From: an uncultured Lacinutrix sp.
GTDB lineage: Bacteria; Bacteroidota; Bacteroidia; Flavobacteriales; Flavobacteriaceae
Reading direction: 5' to 3'
Assembly: GCA_937129145.1 (NCBI GenBank)
Contig: CAKZMU010000086.1
Span: 48,633 to 112,632 of the forward strand
DNA length: 64,000 nt
Part shown: positions 8,409 through 16,853 of the stretch, piece after piece
Position numbering within the stretch: the first letter of the stretch is position 1
Layout of the letters: each line of letters begins with the position of its first letter
Notes under the pieces: model-generated
The model's database searches: none
Seen by the model: only the letters and a program-made list of their open reading frames with translations
What the model was told of the DNA's origin: nothing
Position numbers and translations under genes: made by a program

Positions 8409-9049
8409 TGGAACAAACAACTTTTAAGACCAATAAAATTCGAGGACCGATAAATTCATGGATTTTCAAAAACTTAGATGGTTACATGAATTTTCTTTTT
8501 AAAAAAGAAAAGAAAAAATTGTTTAAAAATCATCCAGATACTGTTGTCGAAATTGGTTCAGGCGCAGGTGCGAATATGAGATATTTAAGAGCAGGGACAA
8601 AGCTAATTGCCATAGAACCTAATGTTTTTATGCATAATAATCTTAAAAAGAACGCTATTAATCATGGAATAAACCTAGAAATAAGAACATTAACTGGTGA
8701 ATCTATTGATTTGCCAGATAATTCATGTGATTTTGTAATAAGTACACTAGTGCTTTGTACTGTAAGTAATCCAGCAGAATGTATAAATCAAATTAAACGC
8801 ATATTAAAACCTTCGGGAGTATTTGTTTTTATAGAACATGTAAAAGCTAGGGAAGGTTCAATATTATCATACATTCAAAATATATTTCATAAACCGTGGC
8901 ATTGGTTTTTTGAAGGATGCAATACGAATAGAAACATTGGCCAATTATTAAAATCTGGTGGGTTTAGAGTTTTAAAAATAGAACAATACAATTTGTATTC
9001 ACCATTTATACCAATTACATCTCAAATTAGAGGTAAGGCTTTTAAATAA
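8408..9049 (+). CDS. class I SAM-dependent methyltransferase, METTL7/thiol methyltransferase-like
   Basis: A 213-residue protein with SAM motif I EIGSGAGAN at 48-56, motif II acidic residue in IAIEPN (about 67-72), LPDNSCDFVISTLVLCTV at about 102-119 and the post-motif LKPSGVFVFIEHV at 133-145. The EPN, STLVLCTV and FIEHV blocks resemble the METTL7 (TMT1) family, whose animal members methylate thiols. The substrate here is unknown. It is translationally coupled to the SCO gene by a one-base overlap, so a small thiol or a copper-binding ligand is a reasonable guess. Membership in the ubiquinone-type methyltransferase superfamily is certain; the METTL7 link is from motif memory. Confidence 0.8.
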   Translation: MEQTTFKTNKIRGPINSWIFKNLDGYMNFLFKKEKKKLFKNHPDTVVEIGSGAGANMRYLRAGTKLIAIEPNVFMHNNLKKNAINHGINLEIRTLTGESIDLPDNSCDFVISTLVLCTVSNPAECINQIKRILKPSGVFVFIEHVKAREGSILSYIQNIFHKPWHWFFEGCNTNRNIGQLLKSGGFRVLKIEQYNLYSPFIPITSQIRGKAFK

Positions 9050-9067
9050 ACATTATAAAATAATATT

Positions 9068-9640
9068 ATGAAACACCTAGAATTTCAAAAGCTGAAACTT
9101 GAAATTTCAGTAAAAGCAAAAAAAGGAGTCGATTTTATTCTTGCAGCGTCCATTATATGGTTAGCTATAGGGTTAATATGGCTAATTTCAGACACATCAT
9201 CATATAACAAAAGTATTTTTACATTCATTGTAGGTTCTATATTGCTCCCATTAGCATTTGGTTTTTCTAAGTTGTTTAAAACCCAATGGAAAGTGATAAA
9301 TAATCCGTTACAACCTTTAGGGCTTTGGTTAAACTTTGCGCAACTATTTTACTTCCCATTTTTGGTATTTGTTTTGCTAAAATCACCAGACCATTTTATT
9401 ATGACTTATGCTATAATTACTGGAGCACATTTGTTTCCTTATACTTGGTTTTATGATGATAATAGTTATGCGATTATCGCTGGAGTTATTTCTGCATCAA
9501 GTCTAATACTAGGATTAAACGTTTCTTCGGAAGCTATGTTCTACATTCCGCTATTAGTTGCTTCTTTATTATTAATCATGTTTGTAGTTTTATGGGTTTC
9601 AATACCAAAAATCACAAAAAATTGGAAAAATATATCATAA
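9068..9640 (+). CDS. DUF7010-like multi-pass membrane protein
   Basis: A 190-residue protein with about six hydrophobic helices. The N-terminus SVKAKKGVDFILAASIIW, NPLQPLGLWLNFAQLFYFP and IITGAHLFPYTWFY look like the DUF7010 family of small membrane proteins, which has no known function. It starts 18 bp after the methyltransferase and is probably the last gene of the TPR/SCO/methyltransferase operon. The 144 bp after it contain only a 22-codon ORF that I do not call. Confidence 0.7.
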   Translation: MKHLEFQKLKLEISVKAKKGVDFILAASIIWLAIGLIWLISDTSSYNKSIFTFIVGSILLPLAFGFSKLFKTQWKVINNPLQPLGLWLNFAQLFYFPFLVFVLLKSPDHFIMTYAIITGAHLFPYTWFYDDNSYAIIAGVISASSLILGLNVSSEAMFYIPLLVASLLLIMFVVLWVSIPKITKNWKNIS

Positions 9641-9784
9641 ATTAATAAAGACATTATGCATGGGGGCGCTATTCTAGGTTATGTGACCAAAAATAGGTTA
9701 ACAAATCTGTTAAGTCATTTCTAATGCTTTTTGCATCCTTCAAAAAACAATGTAATACCCAATAAATATTAAAAATTCACAAAC

Positions 9785-10780
9785 ATGAAACACATTTACT
9801 TAATCTACACATTTTGTATTTATATGTTGTTTACTACAATTGCTTCTAGTCAAATTAGTGCCTTAAGCGATGAGTTTAACAGCACAACTTTAGATGCATC
9901 TTGGAATTTATTTCAACCCCAATACTACCAAACTCCAATATCCATAAACAATGGCTTTATGGAAATGAATCTTGATGATGCATTGTGTAACCAAACCTGT
10001 GTATGGTGGGTCGATATGAATGCTGGAATGATTTATAAAAATGTAACTGGTGATTTTGATGTGGTCACCGCAGTTTATGCCAAACAAAAAAATAACCCAA
10101 CACAAGATATTGATAGATGGACACAACTAGCAGGTTTAATAGCTAGAAACCCAGCGTCAACAAGCTCTGGAAACGAAAACTATGTGTTCAATGTTGCTGG
10201 AATACGTTTTGATAATCCGTCTATAGAGTTAAAATCAACTATCAATAATTTAAGTTCGGTAAGTGCATTTACAAATAATATGTCTGGGACAGCAGCAGAG
10301 GTTAGAATAGTGAGAGAAGATGCTCTTTTTAGTCTATATTCAAGACCAATTGGGAGTTCAATCTGGGTTTTTAGAGGTAGTTATAATCGCCCAGATTTGC
10401 CAGCTACATTGCAAGTAGGGCTTATTGCTTATGTGTTTGATGCTTATCCTGGAAACCTCCTTGCACAATTTGACTATATACGTTTTAGTGAAGTGCTAAA
10501 TAATGATAAGATTGAACCTCATAAAAATGATATTTACATCTATCCAAATCCTGCCAGCAGTGAATTAAATATTGAAATAAATGAGAGAGTGGTTCATGCG
10601 ATTACTTTCAGTATTTATGATGCATTAGGAAAAAAAATCTTTGAAAAACCGTTAAGTTATTCAAACAATACAATAGCAAAGTTGAATTTATCGACTTTAA
10701 ATATTGCTGCTGGAACTTATTTTGTGAAATTGAAAATCGATGGGAGATATTCTGGTATTTACAAGTTGATTAAAGATTAA
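9785..10780 (+). CDS. secreted protein with DUF1349/LamG-like domain and T9SS type A sorting domain
   Basis: A 331-residue protein with a signal peptide (about 1-20), a beta-sandwich domain over about 25-235 that begins with the ALSDEFNSTTLDASWN pattern, and a C-terminal type IX secretion domain at about 255-331 (IYIYPNPASSELNIEI, then LNIAAGTYFVKLKI). The C-terminal domain sends the protein through the T9SS to the cell surface or medium. The N-terminal domain resembles concanavalin-like folds that bind carbohydrate. No catalytic residues are obvious. Confidence 0.85.
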   Translation: MKHIYLIYTFCIYMLFTTIASSQISALSDEFNSTTLDASWNLFQPQYYQTPISINNGFMEMNLDDALCNQTCVWWVDMNAGMIYKNVTGDFDVVTAVYAKQKNNPTQDIDRWTQLAGLIARNPASTSSGNENYVFNVAGIRFDNPSIELKSTINNLSSVSAFTNNMSGTAAEVRIVREDALFSLYSRPIGSSIWVFRGSYNRPDLPATLQVGLIAYVFDAYPGNLLAQFDYIRFSEVLNNDKIEPHKNDIYIYPNPASSELNIEINERVVHAITFSIYDALGKKIFEKPLSYSNNTIAKLNLSTLNIAAGTYFVKLKIDGRYSGIYKLIKD

Positions 10781-10797
10781 ATAATCATGAAAAAGAT

Positions 10798-11352
10798 ATG
10801 TATAATAAAATTCTAAGCTTAATATTTTTCTTGTTAAGTGTAGTCTTAATCTTAGTTTTTATGACTAATCAAGATTTTTTTGATTGGGCTTTTAATAGAC
10901 ATCATAATAAATGGAGTTGGTATATAAGACCTTTGTTTTTAATTCCATTTTCTTACTTCGCTTATAAGCGAAATATGTTAGGAGTTTCAATTGTCATTTT
11001 TCTATTGCTAACAAGTATGTTCTGGTTTAGCGCGCCTAAGGTTTTAGATAAACAGGTAGAGAAGTTCTTGTTATTTGAAAAAGAATGGTTGCAAAGTACA
11101 TGGAGTTTTACAAAGTTAATATCACTACTAGCAATTCCTGTTTCTCTTTTTTTATTAGCACTCGCTTTTTGGAAAAGAAGTTTATATCTGGGACTAGCTG
11201 TTATAATTTTAATGATTACTGGTAAAGTGATTTGGAGTTTGAAAAATGCTGGAGAGTCAAGTTTTGCTATTATTTTACCAGGCACAATTGGTTTAATTAT
11301 TTGTGTCCTTTTTATAATTATTGGGAATCGGAAATTGAGGCAAATAGATTAA
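10798..11352 (+). CDS. uncharacterised multi-pass membrane protein
   Basis: A 184-residue protein with five or six hydrophobic helices and short charged loops (NRHHNKWSWYIRP after helix 1). I recognise no family. An earlier ATG at 10787 leads to a stop after nine codons, so 10798 is used. It begins 18 bp after the T9SS cargo gene and may be cotranscribed. It meets the DUF2807 gene tail to tail with a 32-bp gap. Confidence 0.6.
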   Translation: MYNKILSLIFFLLSVVLILVFMTNQDFFDWAFNRHHNKWSWYIRPLFLIPFSYFAYKRNMLGVSIVIFLLLTSMFWFSAPKVLDKQVEKFLLFEKEWLQSTWSFTKLISLLAIPVSLFLLALAFWKRSLYLGLAVIILMITGKVIWSLKNAGESSFAIILPGTIGLIICVLFIIIGNRKLRQID

Positions 11353-11384
11353 GCAACAATCAAATTAGTTTTTTGATTAGTAAT

Positions 11385-12227
11385 TTATTTTCTTAACTCC
11401 TTTTTATGAAGTTTTGCTGTATTAGTAAATTTATTTAAGGTGATTTTTGGGTCATCATAAATATAAATCTCACCACTTCCTGAAACATCTATAAACAATT
11501 CTTCGGTAACATTAACCGCTACGTCACTGTTATCTTCAGAAAGTATTTCGCAGTTTAAGGATACTAATTCTTTGCCTACAAGATTTGCTGAGTTACTTGC
11601 CCTAACTTTTAATATGTCCAGATTGCCACGAACCTTTGCATCGGTTCTTTGATACATGTCTATTAACATTCTATCGGCATTTATTAGAGCGTCTAATTTA
11701 CTGTTTTCGCTTAGTTCAAACTTAGTTTCGTTAGAGGTGACATTAAGTTTTACTCTTGCTCTATCAGTACTGGTAAGGTTAAAAGTTTGCGATTTAATAT
11801 TTAAAAAGACTTTAGAGGCACCACTACTGTTAACTGAGATATCATCTAAGTCTATAGAAGTTAAAGAACTAATTTCACCATCATCAACAGTTTCAATTTC
11901 CTTTAATGACGTGGTGTATATAACTTTTATGCTGAGTTTTTTGCTTGAAGTAATTCTTTTAGTTGTTTTAAAACTCAATGTGCTATCTGCTACGCTAAAT
12001 TGGATAACGTCGTGTAGATTATCATCTGCTTCAATAAATACTGATGCCTTTTCACCTTCAATAATATCTATGAAAAAATTTTCCCCAACCGAAATTTTAT
12101 TGAAAGAACTTATTGGTGTTTCTTGTGTCGTCACATTTTTATTACCTTTTATTCGCTCTTTCTTTTGGGCCTGAGTGAGAGTGCTTATAAGTAAAATAAA
12201 AGTAAGTAGTAATCCTTTTTTAAGCAT
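11385..12227 (-). CDS. head GIN domain (DUF2807) exported protein
   Basis: A 280-residue protein with a signal peptide (MLKKGLLLTFILLISTLTQA) and a long beta-solenoid typical of DUF2807: FNKISVGENFFIDIIEG, then FIEADDNLHDVIQF and regular short strands. The family is predicted to form a right-handed beta-helix at the cell envelope; its role is unknown. I chose the ATG at 12227 because the 20 residues before it in the open frame precede a perfect signal peptide. A second DUF2807 gene lies two genes upstream, with stronger repeats. Confidence 0.85.
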   Translation of the reverse strand: MLKKGLLLTFILLISTLTQAQKKERIKGNKNVTTQETPISSFNKISVGENFFIDIIEGEKASVFIEADDNLHDVIQFSVADSTLSFKTTKRITSSKKLSIKVIYTTSLKEIETVDDGEISSLTSIDLDDISVNSSGASKVFLNIKSQTFNLTSTDRARVKLNVTSNETKFELSENSKLDALINADRMLIDMYQRTDAKVRGNLDILKVRASNSANLVGKELVSLNCEILSEDNSDVAVNVTEELFIDVSGSGEIYIYDDPKITLNKFTNTAKLHKKELRK

Positions 12228-12365
12228 TATAATCAATTTTGTATATAACAAATATAGCAAAAACCATCCCAATGTTATTTTTAGCACTGGAATGGTTAAA
12301 CATGATTGATTAGCATACTCCTTTAAAAGAGTATATTTTTGATTGGTTTAATGTTTATTAACTTA

Positions 12366-13229
12366 TTAATGTATAGCTGCTTTTAATGTGTTTTCTATTC
12401 TTGGCGCATGACTTGAACCCATAGTTACAAACACAGTTTTATTTTTGTCTATCTGTTCTAAAATGATATTAATCATATGTTCGTCTCTTGCCAAATTTGA
12501 GCTATTCCAAATATCTTGAAAATACCCTGGCCAGCCATATCCACTATTGTATGTTCTCCAATCTATATTCGGAAAATCTTCCTGCCAAATATTATCAATA
12601 TCTTCCCAAGATGTAATGGTGTTTTTCAAATAATTATAATCTGTTCTCTCATTAATTAATTTCTGAAGCTTATCTTCAGGATTGTCCAAGCGTTCTTTGA
12701 TTGGAATGCCAAAAAAGGGACGTAGTGAATAAAACATAGCTAATTCTTTAGCAGAATGCTTCTTTATTAACAGCTCAATTTCATCTTTTCTTGTGGGTTC
12801 CCAAGTATATAAATCTACATTATCCTTTTTCGCAAGATGTGTTGTTAATCCACTTTCACCATAGCTTGTTATAGGATCCTGTAGCCATTTAAAGAAAAAC
12901 CCCATACGTCCTTCTACTAAAGCAAAATCAGGTTTATTAGTATTCCAATAACTTCTTATAGAATCAAACTGCGCATTAGTTTTATCTTTTGTATGTTCTA
13001 TACCCATTACAATAACTTGACCTTTGTTTTTTGACTTAACTGTGTATATATAAGGTCTTCGATGTTCGCCTACAACTTTCATATAACTTTTCATGTCAAC
13101 TACTGGAACTTCAAGTGTATATTGCTTTTGAGTTTTATAAAACGATGGCGATTTCCATAGAATATTAAAATAAAATAGTAGTAGTACTAGTCCTGTAAAA
13201 ACTAGAACGGACTTAATAATTTTTTTCAT
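12366..13229 (-). CDS. TraB/TIKI-superfamily-like exported protein
   Basis: A 287-residue protein with an N-terminal anchor (about 7-24). Features that point to the TraB/PrgY/ChaN/EreA (TIKI) superfamily are an early GxxH (VIVMGIEHT, about 72-80), an acidic motif FALVEGRMG (about 103-111), the ARDEHM motif (about 249-254) and a late VTMGSSHAPRIENTL carrying a second GxxH. These His and Glu residues form a metal site in characterised relatives, some of which are peptidases or esterases. The substrate is unknown. It sits between two DUF2807 genes on the same strand, 17 bp after the upstream one. Confidence 0.6.
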   Translation of the reverse strand: MKKIIKSVLVFTGLVLLLFYFNILWKSPSFYKTQKQYTLEVPVVDMKSYMKVVGEHRRPYIYTVKSKNKGQVIVMGIEHTKDKTNAQFDSIRSYWNTNKPDFALVEGRMGFFFKWLQDPITSYGESGLTTHLAKKDNVDLYTWEPTRKDEIELLIKKHSAKELAMFYSLRPFFGIPIKERLDNPEDKLQKLINERTDYNYLKNTITSWEDIDNIWQEDFPNIDWRTYNSGYGWPGYFQDIWNSSNLARDEHMINIILEQIDKNKTVFVTMGSSHAPRIENTLKAAIH

Positions 13230-13246
13230 TGTTTAAAATTTGGTGT

Positions 13247-13972
13247 CTAGTGTTTACGAACACTACCAGAAACACCATCTTTTTTGGTTACTTTTTCAGG
13301 ATTTCCGTAGTATTTAATGTCTGCGCCACTGGTTGCTTTTGCGTATAATTCTTGCGAAGTATTTACAGTAATATCTGCACCACTTGTAGCTGTTGCTTCA
13401 CTAATTTTTGCTTTTAAGTCGCCTGCTTTTATATCGCTACCACTTGTGGCACTTGCAAATAGCTTATTGGTTGTTCCTGAAACTCTTAGGTCACTTCCAC
13501 TTGTAGAGCTACAATCTACTACTTGTGCGTTAACGTCTAGCTCCATATCGCTACCGCTTGTTGTAGATAACTCTAAATTATCAGCTGTAATGATGTTGGT
13601 TGAATAGACATCACTTCCGCTGGTAGCTGTAATTTTTGAAATGTCTTTAAAACTCAACATTACTTTTTTTGCTTTTGAGTAGCTAATGTTCTCTTTGGTC
13701 GTAATACGTAACACACCATTTTCTACTTCGGTAACAATAATGTCGTGTAAGTTTTCGTCTGCTTCAACGGTTAAACTTACGTCGTCGCTTTGTGTTAAAT
13801 ACACATCCATTCCTCGACTTACTCTAATTTCGCTAAAGTCTTCGTTAAGCATGCGCTCAACAGTTTCAACGTCTCCATTGCCTCTTACGCCAAAGCCTCC
13901 AAAGTCGAAATTGCACGACACCAACAATAAACTGGCAATTAGGGCTGTGATAAATTTTGATATAGTTGTCAT
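13247..13972 (-). CDS. head GIN domain (DUF2807) lipoprotein with SGSD repeats
   Basis: A 241-residue lipoprotein (signal ending LLVSC, Cys at about 20). The DUF2807 solenoid carries six TSGSD or TSGAD motifs at steps of about 14-19 residues (for example TATSGSDVYS, SSTSGSDLRVSG, TATSGADITVNT). Stacked on a beta-helix they would form a ladder of Ser/Asp at one turn, which could bind metal or sugar. It is followed closely by the TraB-like gene and preceded by the PspC operon with a 94-bp gap. Confidence 0.88.
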   Translation of the reverse strand: MTTISKFITALIASLLLVSCNFDFGGFGVRGNGDVETVERMLNEDFSEIRVSRGMDVYLTQSDDVSLTVEADENLHDIIVTEVENGVLRITTKENISYSKAKKVMLSFKDISKITATSGSDVYSTNIITADNLELSTTSGSDMELDVNAQVVDCSSTSGSDLRVSGTTNKLFASATSGSDIKAGDLKAKISEATATSGADITVNTSQELYAKATSGADIKYYGNPEKVTKKDGVSGSVRKH

Positions 13973-14066
13973 AATTTGATTGATTTTATATTTTTGTAAA
14001 TATCTATGTTATTAAATGCTCTACAATTTGTTTTTGACTGAATTGTAGAATATTGTTTCTGAACTG

Positions 14067-15794
14067 TTAATTACCTGTCGATTTTATCGTAATGCCACTA
14101 GAATCAATAGTTGCTTTAACTTCTTCATCTTTATATTCAATTTTATTTCTGTCAACTTCAAGAGAAGAATCGCTTTCTTTAATTTCAATTATTGATTCTT
14201 CATCCTCACAGTCTAAGCACTTAGCATCGTTGTTTTCTAAAATTTTCAAGTAATGATTTTCTTTACCGCGTGAAATAATATCGGTTGAATACCTCCAGCT
14301 TCTATAATTACGAGTGCTTTTGTCAGAATAAATAACACTTTCCTCTGGCATGTACACTATTATTTTTACATCCTGGTCTCTAAATTTATTATCAGCATCA
14401 GTTAAAAAATAGTTATCTAAAACGAGTTTCCTATTGTTAAAATCGAAGTTATATTTTATTTCTTCCGCACGGTCTCTTGCATCTTGATAAGTTCTTCCTC
14501 TAGCTTGTTTAATGATTTTCATGTACGCAGTAGATTCTTTAGTAGACCTTACTGAAAACCTAACATCTGATGAGTAGATATGTTTTTTATCATTATCGTC
14601 ATAAACAATGTCAAAATCATTGCTTCTGTAATTATTACTGGCATACATTTCGTTGTTTATCATTTCAACATACAAGGTGTCGTTTGCTTTTACGTTTAAT
14701 CCAACAGTATCTGTAAATTCGCCTTCTCTTGAAAATTCGGCAACTTCTTTTGCGGCAAAAATGGATAAGGTGACTATTGATGCCAACCATAATGCAAATA
14801 ATGTAAAGTTGGCAGTTCTACCAATTGATTTTAGGTTGTCCACCAATATTTTCAATCCTAAAATAAAGATGTAGAAAAATGGGATTCCTACTGCAAAAAG
14901 CACTAATAAGGACACTACCCAAATTGGTAAATTGGATGAGTAGAACACATTTGCCATGTCTATACCATCAAAATGAAATATATCTACCACACCAACTGAT
15001 AGTAAGCTAATAATTAACGAAATTAGTGTTGTTGCTCCAATAATAATTAAGATAATGCCTATGAATTTGGCAAACACCTTAAAGAAAAACATGATTACGT
15101 TTCCTAGGGCATCGAAAAATGAGCGTGATTTTGTCTGGATTTTATCTCCAGCTTTATTGTAATCAACGCTTTTTATTTTGTCTGAAACCTCGTCCAGACT
15201 TTCTTTAACATTACTAAACCCTTCTTTTACTTTTTCTTCTATATTAGTAATGTTAACTGGCTTTCCCGACATTGCCAATTTTTCCGATGTTGTTTCGGCT
15301 GCTGGCATTAAAATCCATAATAAAATATAAATAAGCACACCAGTTCCAGCTCCAAAAAATAATAAAAACCATATTAAACGAATCCATAAGGAATCAATAC
15401 CAAAATAATGGGCTAGACCTGATGAAACTCCACCTATGTAAGCGTTGTCGGTATCTCTGTAAAGTTTTCTTGTAGAGTCTGTTCTTGAAGATTTTTGAGA
15501 TTGTTTTGGCTCATCATCAAAAATTTCTTCATCGACCATATAGTCTTCAGGTTGCCCCATAATGGTAATAACTTCATCCACTTCTTTAGTTGAAACTACT
15601 TGCTTATCGTTTTCAACACGTTCATTAAAAAGTTCAGCGATACGTATTTCAATATCTGCGATTATTTCATTTCGTCCTTGGGAGTCTGTAAATGAACGTT
15701 TTATAGCCTCAAGGTAGCGTTGTAACTTTTGATACGCATCTTCATCTATATGAAAAAATGTACCTGCTAAATTTATATTGACTGTTTTATTCAT
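14067..15794 (-). CDS. PspC domain membrane protein
   Basis: A 575-residue protein. The N-terminal 95 residues are a soluble helical part (VNINLAGTFFHIDEDAYQKL). A PspC domain follows at about 106-165 (YIGGVSSGLAHYFGIDSLWIRLIW), then several membrane helices to about 350 and a large extracytoplasmic beta-rich C-terminus. PspC proteins sense or respond to inner-membrane stress. The start overlaps the PadR stop by 4 bp (ATGA), so regulator and effector are coupled. The tail contains a CLDCEDEESI segment of unknown role. Confidence 0.9.
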   Translation of the reverse strand: MNKTVNINLAGTFFHIDEDAYQKLQRYLEAIKRSFTDSQGRNEIIADIEIRIAELFNERVENDKQVVSTKEVDEVITIMGQPEDYMVDEEIFDDEPKQSQKSSRTDSTRKLYRDTDNAYIGGVSSGLAHYFGIDSLWIRLIWFLLFFGAGTGVLIYILLWILMPAAETTSEKLAMSGKPVNITNIEEKVKEGFSNVKESLDEVSDKIKSVDYNKAGDKIQTKSRSFFDALGNVIMFFFKVFAKFIGIILIIIGATTLISLIISLLSVGVVDIFHFDGIDMANVFYSSNLPIWVVSLLVLFAVGIPFFYIFILGLKILVDNLKSIGRTANFTLFALWLASIVTLSIFAAKEVAEFSREGEFTDTVGLNVKANDTLYVEMINNEMYASNNYRSNDFDIVYDDNDKKHIYSSDVRFSVRSTKESTAYMKIIKQARGRTYQDARDRAEEIKYNFDFNNRKLVLDNYFLTDADNKFRDQDVKIIVYMPEESVIYSDKSTRNYRSWRYSTDIISRGKENHYLKILENNDAKCLDCEDEESIIEIKESDSSLEVDRNKIEYKDEEVKATIDSSGITIKSTGN

Positions 15795-16132
15795 TTTTTT
15801 GTTGTTTTTTGACTTGTTACTAGATTAACGGCGTTTTGTAATTCGCTCCAAGTAGTATTTAATTCGTTTAAAAATAATTTTCCTGTTTCTGTTAAGCCGT
15901 AATACTTTCTTGGAGGTCCAGAAGTTGATTCTTCCCAACGGTAATTGAGCAAACCAGCATTTTTTAAGCGTGTAAGCAACGGATAAATGGTGCCTTCCAC
16001 AACTAGCATTTTTGCATCTTTTAAGGTGCCTAGAATTTCTGCAACATAAGCATCGTCATCCTTTAGGACCGATAGTATGCAGTACTCCAAAACGCCTTTA
16101 CGCATTTGTGCTTTTGTGTTTTCTATCTTCAT
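15791..16132 (-). CDS. PadR-family transcriptional regulator
   Basis: A 113-residue winged-helix protein. The core is RKGVLEYCILSVLKDDDAYV, then VVEGTIYPLLTRLKNAGLL as recognition helix and SGPPRKYYGLTETGK as wing, the usual PadR pattern. It probably represses its own operon, with the PspC gene directly downstream by a 4-bp overlap. The inducer is unknown. The length is normal for a minimal PadR protein. Confidence 0.92.
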   Translation of the reverse strand: MKIENTKAQMRKGVLEYCILSVLKDDDAYVAEILGTLKDAKMLVVEGTIYPLLTRLKNAGLLNYRWEESTSGPPRKYYGLTETGKLFLNELNTTWSELQNAVNLVTSQKTTKK

Positions 16133-16136
16133 GTGT

Positions 16137-16220
16137 TCATTTTTGTTTGTGTTCTAACAACAAATTAAAACTGATGAGGTTTTGTGCGATTAGAATTAAA
16201 GTTTTTAAATAACTGTTCAT
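16137..16220 (-). CDS. candidate 27-residue hydrophobic peptide
   Basis: A short ATG-started frame between the DUF4870 gene (30 bp upstream) and the padR start (4 bp downstream). The product MNSYLKTLILIAQNLISFNL plus a short charged tail is hydrophobic in the middle. The tight spacing on both sides suggests translation, but no homologue is known to me and chance is possible. Confidence 0.3.
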   Translation of the reverse strand: MNSYLKTLILIAQNLISFNLLLEHKQK

Positions 16221-16250
16221 TTTTTGATTGATAATCGATTGATTGATGTT

Positions 16251-16709
16251 TTATTTTAAAAATTTGATAGTTAATGGGTATTTATAAGGTTCACCTTGAT
16301 TGGCTTTGGTTGTTGCTATGATAATGAAAATAATTTCCAAAATAAACGCTGCTATAACTAATAAACCAGCTAAAATTGAAAATATAACCACATTGTAACT
16401 ATCTCTATTTGACAAATGAAAATTAAAGTCAAAATCATAAGCTTGCCAAAATTCAGGAAAATCTATATGGTTTAGTACACCAAATAAAAAAAGCGGTATG
16501 GTTATACAGCCAATTAAAAAGGTATAGAGCAAAATGCTTAATTGAAAATTAATTGCTTGCTTGCCGTGTTTATCTACAAATTCAGATTTGTCTTTATTCA
16601 TAGTCCAAAAAATCAAAGGCATTATAAAATTACCTAACGGAAATATAAACTTTGATAATGCAGATAAATGTATAACTGCGGCAACATTTTTATGGTGGTT
16701 TGATAGCAT
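16251..16709 (-). CDS. DUF4870 (Tic20-like) membrane protein
   Basis: A 152-residue protein with four hydrophobic helices and the DUF4870 pattern MNKDKSEFVDKHGKQAINFQ at about 57-76, ending ANQGEPYKYPLTIKFLK. Such proteins are common in Bacteroidota and Firmicutes, have no proven function, and often sit with PspC or PadR genes, as here. It is the first gene of the DUF4870-padR-pspC operon. A TAnnTTTG element on the same strand lies about 30 bp upstream. Confidence 0.85.
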   Translation of the reverse strand: MLSNHHKNVAAVIHLSALSKFIFPLGNFIMPLIFWTMNKDKSEFVDKHGKQAINFQLSILLYTFLIGCITIPLFLFGVLNHIDFPEFWQAYDFDFNFHLSNRDSYNVVIFSILAGLLVIAAFILEIIFIIIATTKANQGEPYKYPLTIKFLK

Positions 16710-16738
16710 GATTTTAAAACATATAGTAATTTCTTATA

Positions 16739-16770
16739 CAAATATATATCTAAAAGAAGGTATTATGCAA
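16739..16770 (-). promoter_or_regulatory. promoter of the DUF4870-padR-pspC operon
   Basis: On the minus strand, TATATTTG at 16746-16739 matches the -7 consensus. A TTG at 16770-16768 lies 21 bp further upstream as a possible -33 element. The -7 box is about 30 bp before the DUF4870 start. Confidence 0.5.
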
Positions 16771-16853
16771 TACAAAGTACTAAAATTTAACAAAAAATTA
16801 ACATTTAATGTGTCATATATTTTGAGTAACTTCGTGACAAATTATCCTTTCTA

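Noticed and set aside
9656..9724. A 22-codon ATG frame (MHGGAILGYVTKNRLTNLLS...) between the DUF7010-like and T9SS genes
   Set aside because: Too short, no promoter or conserved context visible; likely chance.
11656..12174. A 172-codon open frame on the plus strand inside the DUF2807 gene
   Set aside because: Antisense shadow of a repetitive beta-helix gene; Ser/Leu-rich with no start context.
12311..12337. ATACTC/GAGTAT short hairpin between the DUF2807 and TraB-like genes
   Set aside because: Only six base pairs, with no T-run on the strand of the genes.
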